A DNA stretch of 64,000 bases from Notospermus geniculatus (taxonomy: Eukaryota; Nemertea; Pilidiophora; Heteronemertea; Lineidae), in assembly GCA_002633025.1 (NCBI GenBank), contig NMRB01000532.1, positions 157,803-221,802 of the forward strand. Reading direction: 5' to 3'. Each line of letters starts with the position of its first letter. Position 1 is the first letter of the stretch. The translations under genes and the position numbers were made by a program. A model generated the notes under the pieces. That model was not told the DNA's origin. It saw only the letters and a program-made list of their open reading frames with translations, and ran no database searches. Positions 34,745-46,647 of the stretch are shown here, piece after piece.

Positions 34745-36992
34745 AATGTCATTGGTGGGCAATATCCATCCATTTCGACCAATCGTGCTTAGTCTATCAG
34801 AATCTCACCAACTAGAAATACATGCAATCATTGGTGAGATTTATGATAGATTCTGTAAAAGAATCCTCGTCTATTGATGTCCACCTGTTACGTTAGGTGA
34901 ATTGATCCCAGGCCCACGAAGCACTTGACGACATTCCAGTATGGTGTAGGGTTATCAGTCGCACATGTTACATGTCCTGTAGTCCGCCTAACAGTCATAC
35001 TATCAGTCATGTTAGGTCAAGCACACTACTTCGTTGGATCAACACAAAGGTCTTATTTCAATAAGGACGAAGTCCAGCTGACATTGAAACCGCCAATGCC
35101 CATTGAAAGTCAATGCAGAATCGGGTGAATCATGGAGCGCATCATCGACAACAAATGAATTTGATACGTGGAATAAACTTCACTTTCATTTCGATTTATC
35201 AAAGCTTTTGTAGCTGGCCATGGCTGACGTGGATAGGCTATCTATGTGATTCTACATCTGGTCTAGTTATGACTGAGAAAAACTAAACAAAGACAGCATT
35301 TGACTTTGAAGAGGATGGGTCGAAGTATAACTATTTCCAATTTACGAAGCCCTAGATTCAGGAGATGAAAATTTTCCCCCAAACATGCTGAAAGTACTCA
35401 GAGTAATTTGGGGATAGTATACTTTATGGAGCGAGTCTATAGAACTGATATTTTCGCCCTCGTTCTTCAGGGTACCTCTCACTAATTCCGCAGGAGATTC
35501 TACAAATACGATGATCTTTTAAAAGGTAAATAATAAAAACCTTTTCGAACAGAAAAAATGAGGAAGTCAACATACGAATATAGTTTTCAATCACATATCT
35601 TTTGAATAGGGATTTTATTTTACAAAATAGAACAGACAATAAATTAAGTACATTTACAATGAATCGACTGTTTTCCAATTTATCTTACATTTATGGCGAT
35701 TCATAAGTGAAGCAATGCATCACTCTTATATACCTTGGCGTCCAAGTCTAGATAAACGCACCGGAATCAAATTTTTACGTTTGGCAAACTCAGCTTCCAG
35801 TCAATGTTTCATCCAGAGTTAAATGAAAAGTTTCAGAACAACTTACACAACCAAACAATAGTCTTTCAAAGAAATTGCATTCCCTAAACCTTGACTGTAG
35901 TTCATTCAAGCAATGTAAGATTTCGGCGAACATGTTTCTGGGCAAACTGAGTTACCATTCATAAACATTTACATGAAAACTCGAACATGATGCAACCAGA
36001 AATTCTTTCCAAGTACAAATATGTCCACTGTTCGTTTACTTATAAATCTTCACCTTGCAACTATACATGTAGTATACCTATGATGTAAGGGCTGTGTAGG
36101 ATTCGATAGGGTGCAAGCAATCGTATGTTGGTACATGTACATGTACATCATATTGACTACAACAAAACTGAATTTAGGGTAGGCCAACACAGGACATAGA
36201 TCCTTTCCCAGAATGACTTTGTACCTGTTGCAGAGGACTAGAAAAAGATTGAAAAAAGGCTATGTCCACCTCGATGGAGTTGTTTAAGACACTATTTTAT
36301 ATACATGTATACCTTTTTCTAAGTGGTAGGCCTATCCTTCCTCAACCTTTTCCGGATTCAAGTAATAAAATAATCAAAGGTGGCTCATTTTACACTAGTT
36401 GATGGTATCTTTGCAATCAGCTTGAATTGTTATCTTTTCGATTGTAATTTGCATGTGAACTCATTCTTCCCTTTGCTTAGGCATTCGAAATACTAACTTC
36501 GATCTCAGGATATTTAAAAATCCTTTCGTCAATATCTGAAATGGGTTCTTAAAGAAAATATGCTTATCGTCACAAATACAAAAAATCAACATTTCTTCTT
36601 ATTTAAAATTGGTATACCTGAAATAGGTTTGAATAGAGTTTATTTCGTTCAAATGGCTGTTGTTTGAGATTTTGTTTTCAATTACCAAAGATTTCGTATC
36701 TGAAACACATGGATATTTGAATATACGTTGATACAAGAACATCTTTCATCCAAACAACGATTTCAATATCAGTTAGATTTTTCTCGAAACCTGTTGTATT
36801 TAAAGTAGATTCGAACACAGGTTAAAGAATTAAAAGCAAGTAAAATCCTATTTCATCCATATAGCACTTTTGTTTTCCACGTCCAAAGAGTTCTGTTTAG
36901 ATAATGCTTTCACGATGCGTGTATTTGACCGCTAATTCATTAAGTTAAGGATTCACTTGAAACCGTGCCTCAAATGGTTTATCATCTAAAAT
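34745..36992. other. Intergenic, nothing recognised
   Basis: Contains several TACATGTACATG words (for example near 36130) but no gene or element. Confidence 0.4.
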
Positions 36993-37070
36993 GTATCTAA
37001 TTGCATTCTCTAACTTTTTGGTTACCTCTGAAACGTATCTAATTGCATTCTCTAACTTTTTGGTTACCTC
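36993..37070. repeat. Tandem duplication, 2 copies of 42 bp
   Basis: GTATCTAATTGCATTCTCTA followed by ACTTTTTGGTTACCTC occurs at 36993 and again at 37035. The near identity suggests a recent duplication. A related word (GCTAACTTTTTGGTTGC) recurs near 37833. Confidence 0.9.
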
Positions 37071-37231
37071 AAAATTATATCTCCATCTTATTGGTTTGGA
37101 CGCAAAGTAGGTTGACTGAATCTACATGGGCATTTTGCGTTTAGTGCGTAGATAGTTAAGTTTGAAAGACTTCATCTTATAGTACAGTTTTGGGAGGGAG
37201 TCCAAATACTTAAACATCCAAAGGTATGCAA

Positions 37232-37335
37232 TAATGAGAGTCAGCATCTTCATGATGACAACACTTTATTTACAAAAAGATCGTGTGGAATTCTGTAATA
37301 AAGTGTTGTCATCATGAAGATGCTGACTCTCATTA
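37232..37335. mobile_element. Perfect hairpin, 39-bp arms
   Basis: The left arm starts TAATGAGAGTCAGCATCTTC and the right arm is its exact reverse complement over 39 bp, with a 26-bp loop. Perfect arms imply recent origin. The ends and size would fit a small MITE; there is no evidence for or against processing as a small RNA. Confidence 0.85.
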
Positions 37336-38139
37336 CTTCATCTTTTGATTTTAAGGGTTTTGTGTATAAAAGATTTTTACAGCTGAAACAGATGTGAGGA
37401 AAAGTAAATATACTTTCTGAAAGTTTTTCAGATGAATCGATATCTTCTGTAGCCTCAGGCCTTGTAGGCTACCCGTTCTGGCTTTGTCTACAAAAAAGTA
37501 TTCAGGAAAAAAGAACGCAAGAACTGGGATATATTCAACGTTCTTCTGCCGAATTTCATGATGCATCCATCACCAATTAACGCATACACATACGCCTCGC
37601 AAAAACCCATCAATAAATATTGCACGGTGGAATACAGGACAGAACTGGTAACAGGCCATTTCATGATTCAAGCGGCATAAAGAACAGCTGAATTGACTGA
37701 TTCTGATGGTAGATGCTCAATTGCCATTCAACTTATAGTCAGTTTAGGATTTTGACGTAAGCTCCTGTCCAAACAATGCATTCAGGTAATTATCATACGA
37801 ATGCTTGCATAAAATGATAAATTTCATATCAAATGCTAACTTTTTGGTTGCATATATTCCCAGTTCAATTTAGCCTGAGGATTCACTTATTCATTTTTTA
37901 TTATTTGATTCAGTCGATTGAGTCCGGAAGGGATGAAGTGCCCAAGTTTTTGAATTATTGTTTGATTTAGGTGATTCTGCAACAATAATTTTCTGGGAAT
38001 GCAATATTTTTGTCTGCGATTTCTAAAGAAAATGTACTAGAATTTGGAAAGTTTTGCTGGCGTGATGTTTCTTAATTTTAAAAAAAGAATAAATACTTGA
38101 TCGAATGTAAAACAGAAAAATAATAAAAAACAATCCTAA
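37336..38139. other. Intergenic, nothing recognised
   Basis: AT-rich, no supported feature. Confidence 0.4.
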
Positions 38140-38580
38140 TTGAATGTTCAGTATTTCGTCATAACCTTTAAACAAAACAAATCATGGAAGTTACCTGAAA
38201 TTACTGGTTCATGATAATGAAAACTTCCACCACCTGATGAAATATCTTAAAATAATCAAGGCTTTTTAAATAAGACAGTAAACAGCCGATTAATTAACAG
38301 ACGTATACCCATTTTCAACATGTAAAATAATCACCGCCCCAATTAACACTTAAAACACAAATAATTTCAGAAAACACATCACTATCCATAACCCATTGAC
38401 TCGATTTTCTTCTAAGTAACCCCATCCAAGTCGACATGGCCAATTTTCACTGTTTTGAACGCAACTACACGGAACTAATGGTCAATTATGGTAAAAGATC
38501 AAACACAGAAGCACTCTGATCATTATACTGTGTGTTTGACATCAACTCTCCTTAATTAGTCCTTCTAGACGTAACCGAAA
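38140..38580. promoter_or_regulatory. Candidate regulatory cluster downstream of fezf
   Basis: An AT-rich stretch about 1.5 kb beyond the fezf stop codon has closely packed homeodomain-type cores: GATTAATTAAC (38288), CAATTAAC (about 38340), TCAATTATGG (38482) and CTTAATTAG (38551). AGATCAAACA near 38497 matches a TCF/LEF site, and TCAAACACAG/CTGTGTGTTTGA form a small inverted pair. Such motifs are common by chance in AT-rich DNA; the clustering beside a developmental gene is the only argument. Confidence 0.25.
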
Positions 38581-39507
38581 TCAATCGATGAGATACCGTT
38601 GGTTGAGATTGCAGCACCGGAAGCCCTCCACAGTTAAAAAGGGCAAAACTCCCCTTGCAGACTGGGCAAAGGTAATTTGCACGCTGATAGCGCTGCAAGT
38701 CCAATTACCCCAAAGAGCCACGGAATATCCCATGATATTCCTGGGAAGTCGGATACCTTTCATGCAAGCGATCGATTTTTCTTAATCTTTTCTTACATCA
38801 TGCACAAAAGATTATAACAATGTTTCACGGTGCCTGACCAGCCTTTTGATTCGACTGGTTGAATACCCACGCAGTACTGTGTGACTGGCTACACTACCTT
38901 TGCGCATCAAGATAGGACCTTTATTCCAAAAATAAGGTGGACTACTTTGAGCCGTTTATCGTGAAGACGTTTCAAAAGAATTAGTCGAGATGAGGTGGTT
39001 CATTTTCCTGATCTACTTCAACCCTCAATAGAAAATTTCTAATGTTGACAGTACTGAGATTATCCTCCTAAAATCCGCGGCTAAGGTTTGCTTAAAATGA
39101 CCTAGGTGTCCCCACGTGTCATATTTAAACCCGCATTCTTATTGTATGGGATAAGGATCACACCTCGCCACGCCTGGTTGGTTTGCCTTTTGGAAATTCA
39201 CACGGATGAACAAATAACAATATTTTAACACTAATCTTCTAACATTACTTAGGGCCCACTGACAATCTGATACAGCACCTCATAGAGATCTCATAACGTT
39301 AAGTTCAAGTTCGTGAAATTTTGTGGAGGACCTGTTTGTGGTTTGTGGCTTCACAAAGCATTGATAAGACGATGAACATGAGATTTGAAGCAGCCGACGC
39401 TCACTGAGGTACCGAAAATCAGACTCATTTTGTATTCGCATAAGGTGGACCAAAACCTCCCCCTCAGCAGTGTCTCTCCTGGTTTCCATTCTATTTGGCG
39501 GGCCAAT
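38581..39507. other. Intergenic, nothing recognised
   Basis: Sequence beyond the likely 3' end of fezf; short frames only. Confidence 0.4.
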
Positions 39508-39513
39508 TTTATT
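39508..39513 (-). other. Candidate fezf polyadenylation signal
   Basis: TTTATT on the plus strand gives AATAAA on the minus strand, the first canonical signal I see downstream of the fezf stop codon. It would give a 3' UTR of about 550 nt. No transcript evidence. Confidence 0.3.
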
Positions 39514-40053
39514 TCAACGTCGAAACAAGGCTACACAGCTCAACCGTCATTTCACTGGCAATTTACGTCCGCAAAAATTGGGAGCATGTCAATTCTTGGG
39601 TACTGAATTCGATCGCTCGGTGCCGAAATTAGTAGTATATCGAATGAACACAGTTTGTATTGATTTTAAGGAGGTCCGTTTTTAAACAGTTCCAACTTGA
39701 ACCCAGACTCAGTGGTGCCATCGGAGTACTTCACAATGTAAAACAAATGTGGCGTTGCCATTTTAAAGAGTGTGACGGGGGTACGCATGGTTATGCTTTG
39801 TACACGACGCGACACAGATGCATCAGTGTAACGGTACATTGTACATAAGGAGAGATAATGCATTGATAAATAAAACAGTAGCATCATGAGAGTACAACAA
39901 AATCTGTCACCTTGTGTGGTGGAGGTACAGCGGTAACCAAAAATTAAATCACACAACTACTCAATCCACAGTTCACGTTACCCTATGAGAGTAAACATCA
40001 ATGTATGGCACGTTGAGTTACAAATACAATATCTTATGTACAATATTAAAATG

Positions 40054-41664
40054 CTAAATCATTGTGGGGATTTTGTGTAAGAGGGCTGCACTGCTTGGCA
40101 AAAGGAATGGACTCGGTTGGCAAGACAGGCCGGGTGCACCTAGCAGAGACGGACGTGGAAGGTAAGTGGCCCCCAGAGAGGATGCTGAGGAAAATGCTGA
40201 ATTGCTACTACAAGCTAAAGAGGACATAGCATGTCCCATTACCAGGGGGTCGTGATGATTTAGACCCTTTGGCATGCTCATTGCCATAGAAGAGGGTGAA
40301 GCACCATCGTGTAACTTACGCATATGCTTCTTCAAGTCGAAATTCCTACAGAAGCCTTTCCCACAAATCGCACACGTGAAGGGTTTCTTCTCGTTGTGGG
40401 TATGCATGTGAAAGGTCAGATTGTAGACCTGGTGAAATGCCTTATTACAAATGTTACACTTATACTGTTTTTCCGTACTATGAGTCAATCTATGATTTTT
40501 GTAGTTACCTTTTTGGTGGAAGCCTTTCCCGCAGTACTCGCAAGTAAAAGGTTTGAAACCGGCATGAATTCTCATATGAGTATTTAGCGTCGAACTCCTG
40601 TTAAACGCCTTGCCGCAAGTGCCACATTTATGAGGTTTCTCCGCCGTGTGAATGATTTTATGTCTGCACAACGTACTTGCCTGCCTAAAACCCTTGCCGC
40701 AGATCTTGCAAATGAAGGGCCTAGCACCCGTATGAACCGGCATGTGCCGTGTGAGGTTGTAATGTGCATTGAAGATTTTCCCACACTCAGGACACGTGAA
40801 GGTTTTTTGTGACTTAGTAGCGATTCGTTTGGAAGGTGGGGTAGAAGGGTTCACGTTGCAGCTAGATGTTGACTCAGACACACTCAATGAATCGCTGTTC
40901 CTGCTGTTCTCACCGCCACTCAAGTACGAATTGTCCGACGATTTTGTCCCTTTCAGCGATAGATCTAGCGTCTCGTCCTCCTGCCGTGCACCGATACTTC
41001 CACTTGGCGAATGATGGGGTGATTTTGTGGGTGAAAGTTCGCCAGACAGCGGCCGACTGACATCAGAGGGGAAAACAGGTTTCCTTGAATGTGATTGCAT
41101 TGCACTAAGTTTAAGGGACGCCTCCATGTTTGCCTTTTCCATGGCCTCCTTCGCATAAGAAAGTCCGTTTAGTTGCAAATTCGAATAATGCCGCAGCATC
41201 GTCTGATTATAGTCACTTATTCCACCTAGAAGAAACGCTGGGTGCATGTATGGGAAGTATTTCACTGCCTCTTGAACGTCCCTTTGTGAGGCATACATCC
41301 CATTTCTTGACTGCTGCTCCCCGTAAAGTCCTAACTGGAAGGCCTGGCTCAGATTATGCGACGGGAGTCCAATGATAGGCGGGAAACTCATTGAAGGATC
41401 CTGAAGTTTTCGTTTGAAGTCATCCACAACAGAACTCAACGATACTTGCTCCCTAGCCGAATTTAAATTCGAAGAAGTCTTACGTTTTGGTGTTGATTCC
41501 ATTATTCTGTCAATGGAAAAGGCTAGTTTCTTAACACTGGATCCGTCAGGCCCGTCGGACCTTTCCCTTGCTAGCTTGTTTGGCATGCTGACTGGCGATC
41601 CTCGGTTTGGAGAAGCCGCAGCGAGCGGGGACACCGAAGGTGACGGCCCCTCTAAATGGCTCAT
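40054..41664 (-). CDS. fezf: Fez family zinc finger transcription factor
   Basis: 536 residues from the ATG at 41664. This is a nuclear DNA-binding repressor family that patterns forebrain and anterior neuroectoderm in animals. Visible parts: an Eh1 Groucho/TLE-binding motif (LAFSIDRIM, residues 47-55); Ser/Pro-rich linkers; a CtBP-like LDLSLK (233-238); six C2H2 fingers (about 289-452) with Cys/His at 291/294/307/311, 319/322/335/339, 347/350/363/367, 375/378/391/395, 403/406/419/423 and 431/434/447/452; and a Ser/Leu-rich C-tail. Inter-finger linkers (TGARPF, TAEKPH, AGFKPF, STEKQY, NEKKPF) and finger order match FEZF1/2. The start is chosen because the ATG has A at -3, lies about 45 residues before Eh1, and no in-frame ATG exists upstream before a TGA at 41812-41814. 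All six fingers are in one exon. Invertebrates usually have one fezf, so I do not choose between fezf1 and fezf2. Confidence 0.95.
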   Translation of the reverse strand: MSHLEGPSPSVSPLAAASPNRGSPVSMPNKLARERSDGPDGSSVKKLAFSIDRIMESTPKRKTSSNLNSAREQVSLSSVVDDFKRKLQDPSMSFPPIIGLPSHNLSQAFQLGLYGEQQSRNGMYASQRDVQEAVKYFPYMHPAFLLGGISDYNQTMLRHYSNLQLNGLSYAKEAMEKANMEASLKLSAMQSHSRKPVFPSDVSRPLSGELSPTKSPHHSPSGSIGARQEDETLDLSLKGTKSSDNSYLSGGENSRNSDSLSVSESTSSCNVNPSTPPSKRIATKSQKTFTCPECGKIFNAHYNLTRHMPVHTGARPFICKICGKGFRQASTLCRHKIIHTAEKPHKCGTCGKAFNRSSTLNTHMRIHAGFKPFTCEYCGKGFHQKGNYKNHRLTHSTEKQYKCNICNKAFHQVYNLTFHMHTHNEKKPFTCAICGKGFCRNFDLKKHMRKLHDGASPSSMAMSMPKGLNHHDPLVMGHAMSSLACSSNSAFSSASSLGATYLPRPSLLGAPGLSCQPSPFLLPSSAALLHKIPTMI

Positions 41665-41729
41665 GGTTGTTCCACCCGTAACTGTGATCGGTCTCACTGT
41701 ATCCTCTTTCGTGTTCTCACTGGCTTTCC

Positions 41730-42196
41730 CTAGAATGAAGAATACGGAAATTGTTCGAGTTTCTGAAGACTCTGAATGGGAAGAGTTGGGATAATATCCG
41801 TGCGAGTTTTGTCATCACATTCAGGCGTGTTAGAATGAGAGTGACATACACAATGGCTACTTATCGTACGCTGTCCACCATTTAGCCCCGGGTAAGCTTC
41901 TGCATTTAGTGAAATCTCAGCCCAAAACACCACAAATGATAAGACGGTCGATAATTGGGAGGAGACATGGCTTCAGTCCAAATAAGAGGTTTGCCGACAA
42001 CGAATTCGTATTGAAATAATGCGGTGCTGAGAAAGATCGCTTAACGACGAAGTCCAAAGCCGGGGAAGTGTACAGTCGAATTCATTTTGTCATAAAATTG
42101 AATGCAACGCGTAACAATCATTGCGTGTATATAATGTGTGACAGTATTGCAAGGCATGCTAAATATGACTGAAGATGGACATGGAAAATGGCTTAC
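41730..42196 (-). other. fezf: fezf 5' intron (predicted)
   Basis: On the minus strand the donor CAAG|GTAAGC (exon ends at 42197) and the acceptor TTCCGTATTCTTCATTCTAG (exon resumes at 41729) are both strong. The acceptor has a continuous pyrimidine tract. Splicing gives a 467-bp intron just upstream of the coding exon. Confidence 0.65.
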
Positions 42197-42310
42197 CTTG
42201 CGGATGAAGATGAAAAGGTCCTGTCGTCTGCAAGGCCTGATGTGTGTCTGCTGGAGGTAGATCCGTGAAGCGCCAAGTGGGCTAGGATGTTGCCTATAGG
42301 CGCTGCGCAT
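42197..42310 (-). other. fezf non-coding 5' exon with upstream ORF
   Basis: The exon upstream of the predicted donor includes an ATG at 42310. Joined to the next exon it would read 38 codons here plus 11 more, then stop at 41694-41696, about 30 nt before the main ATG. The join puts it out of frame with FEZF, so it is an upstream ORF of about 49 residues and not an N-terminal extension. TAA sits directly before this ATG and -3 is T, a weak context. The true transcription start and exon 5' boundary are unknown. Confidence 0.4.
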
Positions 42311-42480
42311 TTACTAAGTCCTGACGGTGTGTGGCTGTATGTATCTATGTGAGCCGAGCGCGGGAGCGATCACTTATCTCCGTAACCATCCCACTGTCAA
42401 CTGTGTTCACGGCAATCAACTTTTCGCCTTAATAAACGTGGGTTAGTCACCATTTTACAGTCTAGCATAAACACACAAAA
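42311..42480 (-). promoter_or_regulatory. Probable fezf promoter region
   Basis: Sequence immediately upstream of the predicted first exon. The minus strand has a weak TATA-like TTTATTAA near 42431-42438 and a CpG-rich stretch (CGCTCCCGCGCTCGGC) about 70 bp downstream of it. No motif fixes the start site. Confidence 0.3.
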
Positions 42481-42539
42481 ACCCTCCCCTCAGCAAGCAC
42501 TGCGATAGGTCAATAAAATTGTTAAATTAGATACTTTTG

Positions 42540-42830
42540 CTAAATGATCAATTTTGCGTTGCGAATTGGCCAATCGGAATAAAGGAACGCCTGCCGGGTT
42601 GGTCTTCTCGCGAGAGCTGCTCATTCAGAATGAGACCATTTGATATGCATATGATGCGCCATTGCGGTTGACTAGCAGGGCGTGGCCAACAGCTCCTGAC
42701 AGCTGTCACGTTCAAATGGCCACGATCAATGCCCAGCATGAGGCAGAGGCAAGACGAACAGAGGTTCCACGCGGGAGAACCAGAACTATTCTGGTCGTAC
42801 AATGACAAATATTTGTCATTTATGCGATTT
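42540..42830. promoter_or_regulatory. Proximal upstream region with perfect palindrome
   Basis: Contains AATGACAAATATTTGTCATT at 42801-42820, a perfect 20-bp inverted repeat carrying two TGACA half sites of the kind bound by TALE homeodomain proteins. Also CAGCTGTCA and TATGCATATG words. It lies about 500 bp upstream of the predicted first exon. The regulatory role is inferred from position and motif only. Confidence 0.3.
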
Positions 42831-44879
42831 TGAAATAAAAATTCATTGGTTCAGTTGTATGTCATATATGTATGTACACACAAACGCGAGGAATGACCTC
42901 CTCCACGCTTGTCACAATCACCACACATTCAAACGACGTCTCAAAAGATATATGGACTCCACCTTCAGTTCGTGATCCTCTCAAACACGTCAAAGAGGAT
43001 ATCTAAGAAAATGTCGAAAGTCATTTTCATAATAAACCAATGTCCTGTTTCTGCAATAACCTAAACCCATACAATCGACTGTAGGCTGATTTGGGGATGG
43101 GGGTACAACACACCATTTGCCGGGCTCTTTTAGATCGATTGTCGAAGTCATTTTCTTGACCCAAATGGCGATGGCAGTTCTTGCTTAACCAAACGCTACG
43201 CCAGTAGAAATGAGCAGGGCAGACGGCCTCTTTAACAGAGAACGATCTGGGTATACTTTGTGACCTAGTTCTAACTACGAAATCGCGACGTAAGTGGACT
43301 CGTATTTCGAGCTTATTTGAACGCTGTCACTTTTATATCGTTACTTTTATTCATCTTTCGAAGCTATTTAATAGAAGATCCCTTGACCATTTGAGTGACT
43401 GTTTAAATGGGAAAACACGGGCTCCAATTGGGAGCCATTTTCGGTGCTCGGTTCCAGTGAATAGGACAGAAAACTCAAGTGGTTGGTGACATTTTCCTAG
43501 GCGCCCAAACCTCCTCAGATATAAATTGTGATGACCGAAAATGGATGTTGAAGTATCCCTTGCAAAAAGACAACCGTGCAATGTCTTGTCCGCAATGGAC
43601 TTGAGTACTAGGTTTTAAATTGGCCCAGACAGCGTGGACTGGACGCTCTTGGACTCGCACAGCCACGATGAAGATGGAGCATTAGCTGCCCTCGAGGCAC
43701 AACTTCGCAGCCGATTGCGCCCAATTTTGACACAAAAGACCGGTTGTAGTAATAGGCTGCGATGAAAGATAATCACACAGTGGGAGGGACTTTAACTAAT
43801 TGTTTGGGATCTTCAATACCACGGCGAAAAAAGACCTGTGTATAGGATCTTGGTCGTTTTCTCGCCTTTAGTTTGCGATAGTTGAATGGGTGTACGTCAA
43901 GGAGACATGATAACAATGCCTTGTCTTGTCATCTGTCAATCTTCAATCGGTATTGTGCAGGAGTTTCGACAGCAAAAGATTTTAACGAAAGTTTACAAAC
44001 TTGCCAAGGCATTTTCTTTTGTCGTATTGAAATCACTGACAAATCGGGCTTTTCTTCAGCGAATCGTTCGACAACTTAAAGGCGACATTTCGCTGCAACC
44101 TTTGGTTAAAATGTCGAGATAAAATGTCAATCCCTGCTCAGTACACAGAAGCCCGGAAGCCTCTCATTGAAAGTCTGAAGTCGGTGATAAGTTTCGTTGA
44201 TCCTTCTGAGCTCTGGTAGTCGCACGAGTGAGGTGTTTATGGTGGACTGAAAAACGATGACGAACCAAGTAGTTGTACTGGAACTCTAACCGAAATGACG
44301 GCGAATTTATCGTTCTCAGTCATGATTTAACGCGGCATTGAAGTGACTTTCAAACAGCCGTCAAATGATGTCAATAGTCAGAGAGACTTATCAAATTTTA
44401 AGTGTAAATTGGTGACTGTGTGTGAAGACTTGCTTATCACGAGAGACAGTTGACTGCCATGAACAAAGTTTATAACTTTTTTGAGTTTTTCGAGTCAGAA
44501 GCAAAATGGGATTGAACAAAGTTCAGAGCAAGCGGGAAGAATCTCAAACACAGTAATACTAACATCATTTCATAAATCCAGCCCCTCCCCATTGGTGTTA
44601 TCAACTTCAACACCGAAGGTGTCAAGTGTGCAACAAACTAATAGTGATCAGTCCCTAAACTTAGAATAGAAATTGTTTACGAAGAATAACCAAACGTATG
44701 GTAAATGACCATAGTGTAGTAAACCATCAGGCCCTTACCAATTTAGCGCGGGCACCTGAGGATCCCGTCGACACCTAAATTGTCCCCATATTGCACCCTT
44801 GCTGCGCACAAGGTTTTGTCTACCCGGTAACATGCAGGGAGATGGGTGCGCGTTAAACCGTAGAAAAGAAAATGATGCG
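42831..44879. other. Intergenic upstream of fezf
   Basis: No gene or repeat recognised; short frames only. Confidence 0.4.
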
Positions 44880-45060
44880 CGGCTCTTTTTTAATTTTAAT
44901 TGTTTATGTTAATTAATAAATTGGAATCAATTAACAGCTTTTCTTACTAATTAAATGCGTTTGGCTTAACCTGTGATCTTTTGATCAGGCCACGTGAGAA
45001 GCACGAGCATAGCAAGATACCTTTGAACTCGTACGCTTTTTAATTAATTTTACACCTATG
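44880..45060. promoter_or_regulatory. Candidate upstream enhancer, homeodomain cluster
   Basis: About 2.6 kb upstream of fezf exon 1, five homeodomain-type cores lie within 160 bp (TAATTG about 44897, TTAATTAAT 44910, CAATTAA 44928, CTAATTAAAT 44948, TTAATTAATTT 45040), together with an E-box CACGTG (44991-44996) and a TCF/LEF-like CCTTTGAAC (about 45020). The spacing and mix resemble developmental enhancers, but AT-rich DNA gives such cores by chance. Confidence 0.3.
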
Positions 45061-46647
45061 GGGAAAATGAATCGATGACACTGTTAAATACTTTGTAATC
45101 GTATTTTATACTACATCTGTTTTCTCTCTACAGGAGACAAACAGTTGTATATCGGCCATACAATACGTGATGAGTAGGCCTGTGTACAAAGAACAAGCCT
45201 ACTCCTACGAAGGAAGGCAGGAAATCACAGACAGGACTGAGTAAAACTGAAACAATCCGACATTTATATCTAAGATATCTATTTATACGTATCGGGAATA
45301 GCGGACGATATTTTCTTCGCAAACTGCTTCAACATGACTTTACATGTTTGGACTGAGATCTAAAAACCGCTTTTGGTCTTCGGAGTATTTAACAGTCCTA
45401 GGCAAGATCGCACATTCGCGGACTGTGAGAATCTGAGAGCAGGTTTGCAATCTGAATTAAGAACTTTCATCTAACTTTCTCTAGTTAGTCGACAATACCA
45501 CCCCAAACCGCGCAATTAACTTCCCAAATCCAGCTGACACAACCAGCGGATACTAGTACTAGCTACTTTGCCGACGACCAGACTGTGTTACGAGTTTTAG
45601 TGCAGTTGAAATCCGCTAGGGTTTCACAATTGTTCGTGTATAGCCTGGTAATCGGCAATCGATTCGGGCAAATAGCTTGGTATGGTAGCGTTCGCTCCCT
45701 CGGTTCGTCACCACACACGAAGGCAGCGAGCGCTAAGAACCACTGATTACCTCGGGCAGCAACCGTTTAAAAACAAAAGTCGGCTACTCAATGTTGCAGT
45801 GCAGTTGTAGCATGCATCTAACCAGCCATAATTTTATTGTACTAAAATTGAAAGTGATTCGTGTGGAAAATATCTCAAAATATCTCATTCCCAAAAGTGA
45901 AAAGTCATCTTGGGCCGTTTCTCCCGTTTACACTCTCAGTTCTCTTTGAAGACATTTTGTTTACCATCGAATTATCTGTGCGCATCCCTCGTTGTCAGCA
46001 GGAACTCGCCATGGGTCTCGAATTAACTGGACAAAGCGATGCATGCTATGAAAAACTATTGAATATGCTGAACAGCCTCACAGGTGTATGCCTGACGAAC
46101 CCGCTGCGATCACCCTGAGACGTCGTCGATGACGGCGGCCCAAACTACCCCAATTTGTCCTCAACCCACCCCGACCATGCATTCCTTCGGCAATCACTAC
46201 GGGTTCCCACCCCGTCCTTTCAAAAGCCCTGGGTAGCTATCCAACGGTATTAGTCCTGGACCGGCATGACCGGTGGTTGGAGATGATGACTAGCCAAAAT
46301 ATTTGGGAGTACACGTTCTTGGTTTATCATCCTGCACTATGTCATGTACATTATCCAGCACCAAGTTGTGCACCAAATGGATAACATGCTAAGAACACTA
46401 CCGATATATCATTTTACTACCATATGACATACATGTACATCCCGGATTTCAGTTCGACAGTTATGGTAAGTACAAGTTGGGCTTCCATCAGGTTACTAAC
46501 ACTCTTCCCCGTCATGCCAAGTAGGATCCGCAGCATGGTTTGTCAAATTAATAGGCATCGGTCTTCAGCAGAAGGTGCAATTGCGTAGGTTCAAAAAAAT
46601 ATTTGGTAAGGGTACATTTATTTCGCTATATCTCATTCTAAGGGCAC
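45061..46647. other. Intergenic, nothing recognised
   Basis: No supported gene. Some small inverted words (GTAATC..GATTAC near 45648-45750) but no clear element. Confidence 0.4.

Noticed and set aside
41665-41697. FEZF start at a GTG (41697), 11 residues before the chosen ATG
   Set aside because: GTG is not a normal start in animal nuclear genes; the next ATG has a good context and fits the expected distance to Eh1.
40324-41794. Plus-strand frames of 60-126 codons opposite the fezf exon
   Set aside because: Shadow frames of the minus-strand coding exon; no domain or splice support.
42041-42310. 89-codon minus frame as an N-terminal extension of FEZF
   Set aside because: It runs through the predicted donor site. 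After splicing, the frame is out of phase with FEZF and ends in a stop.
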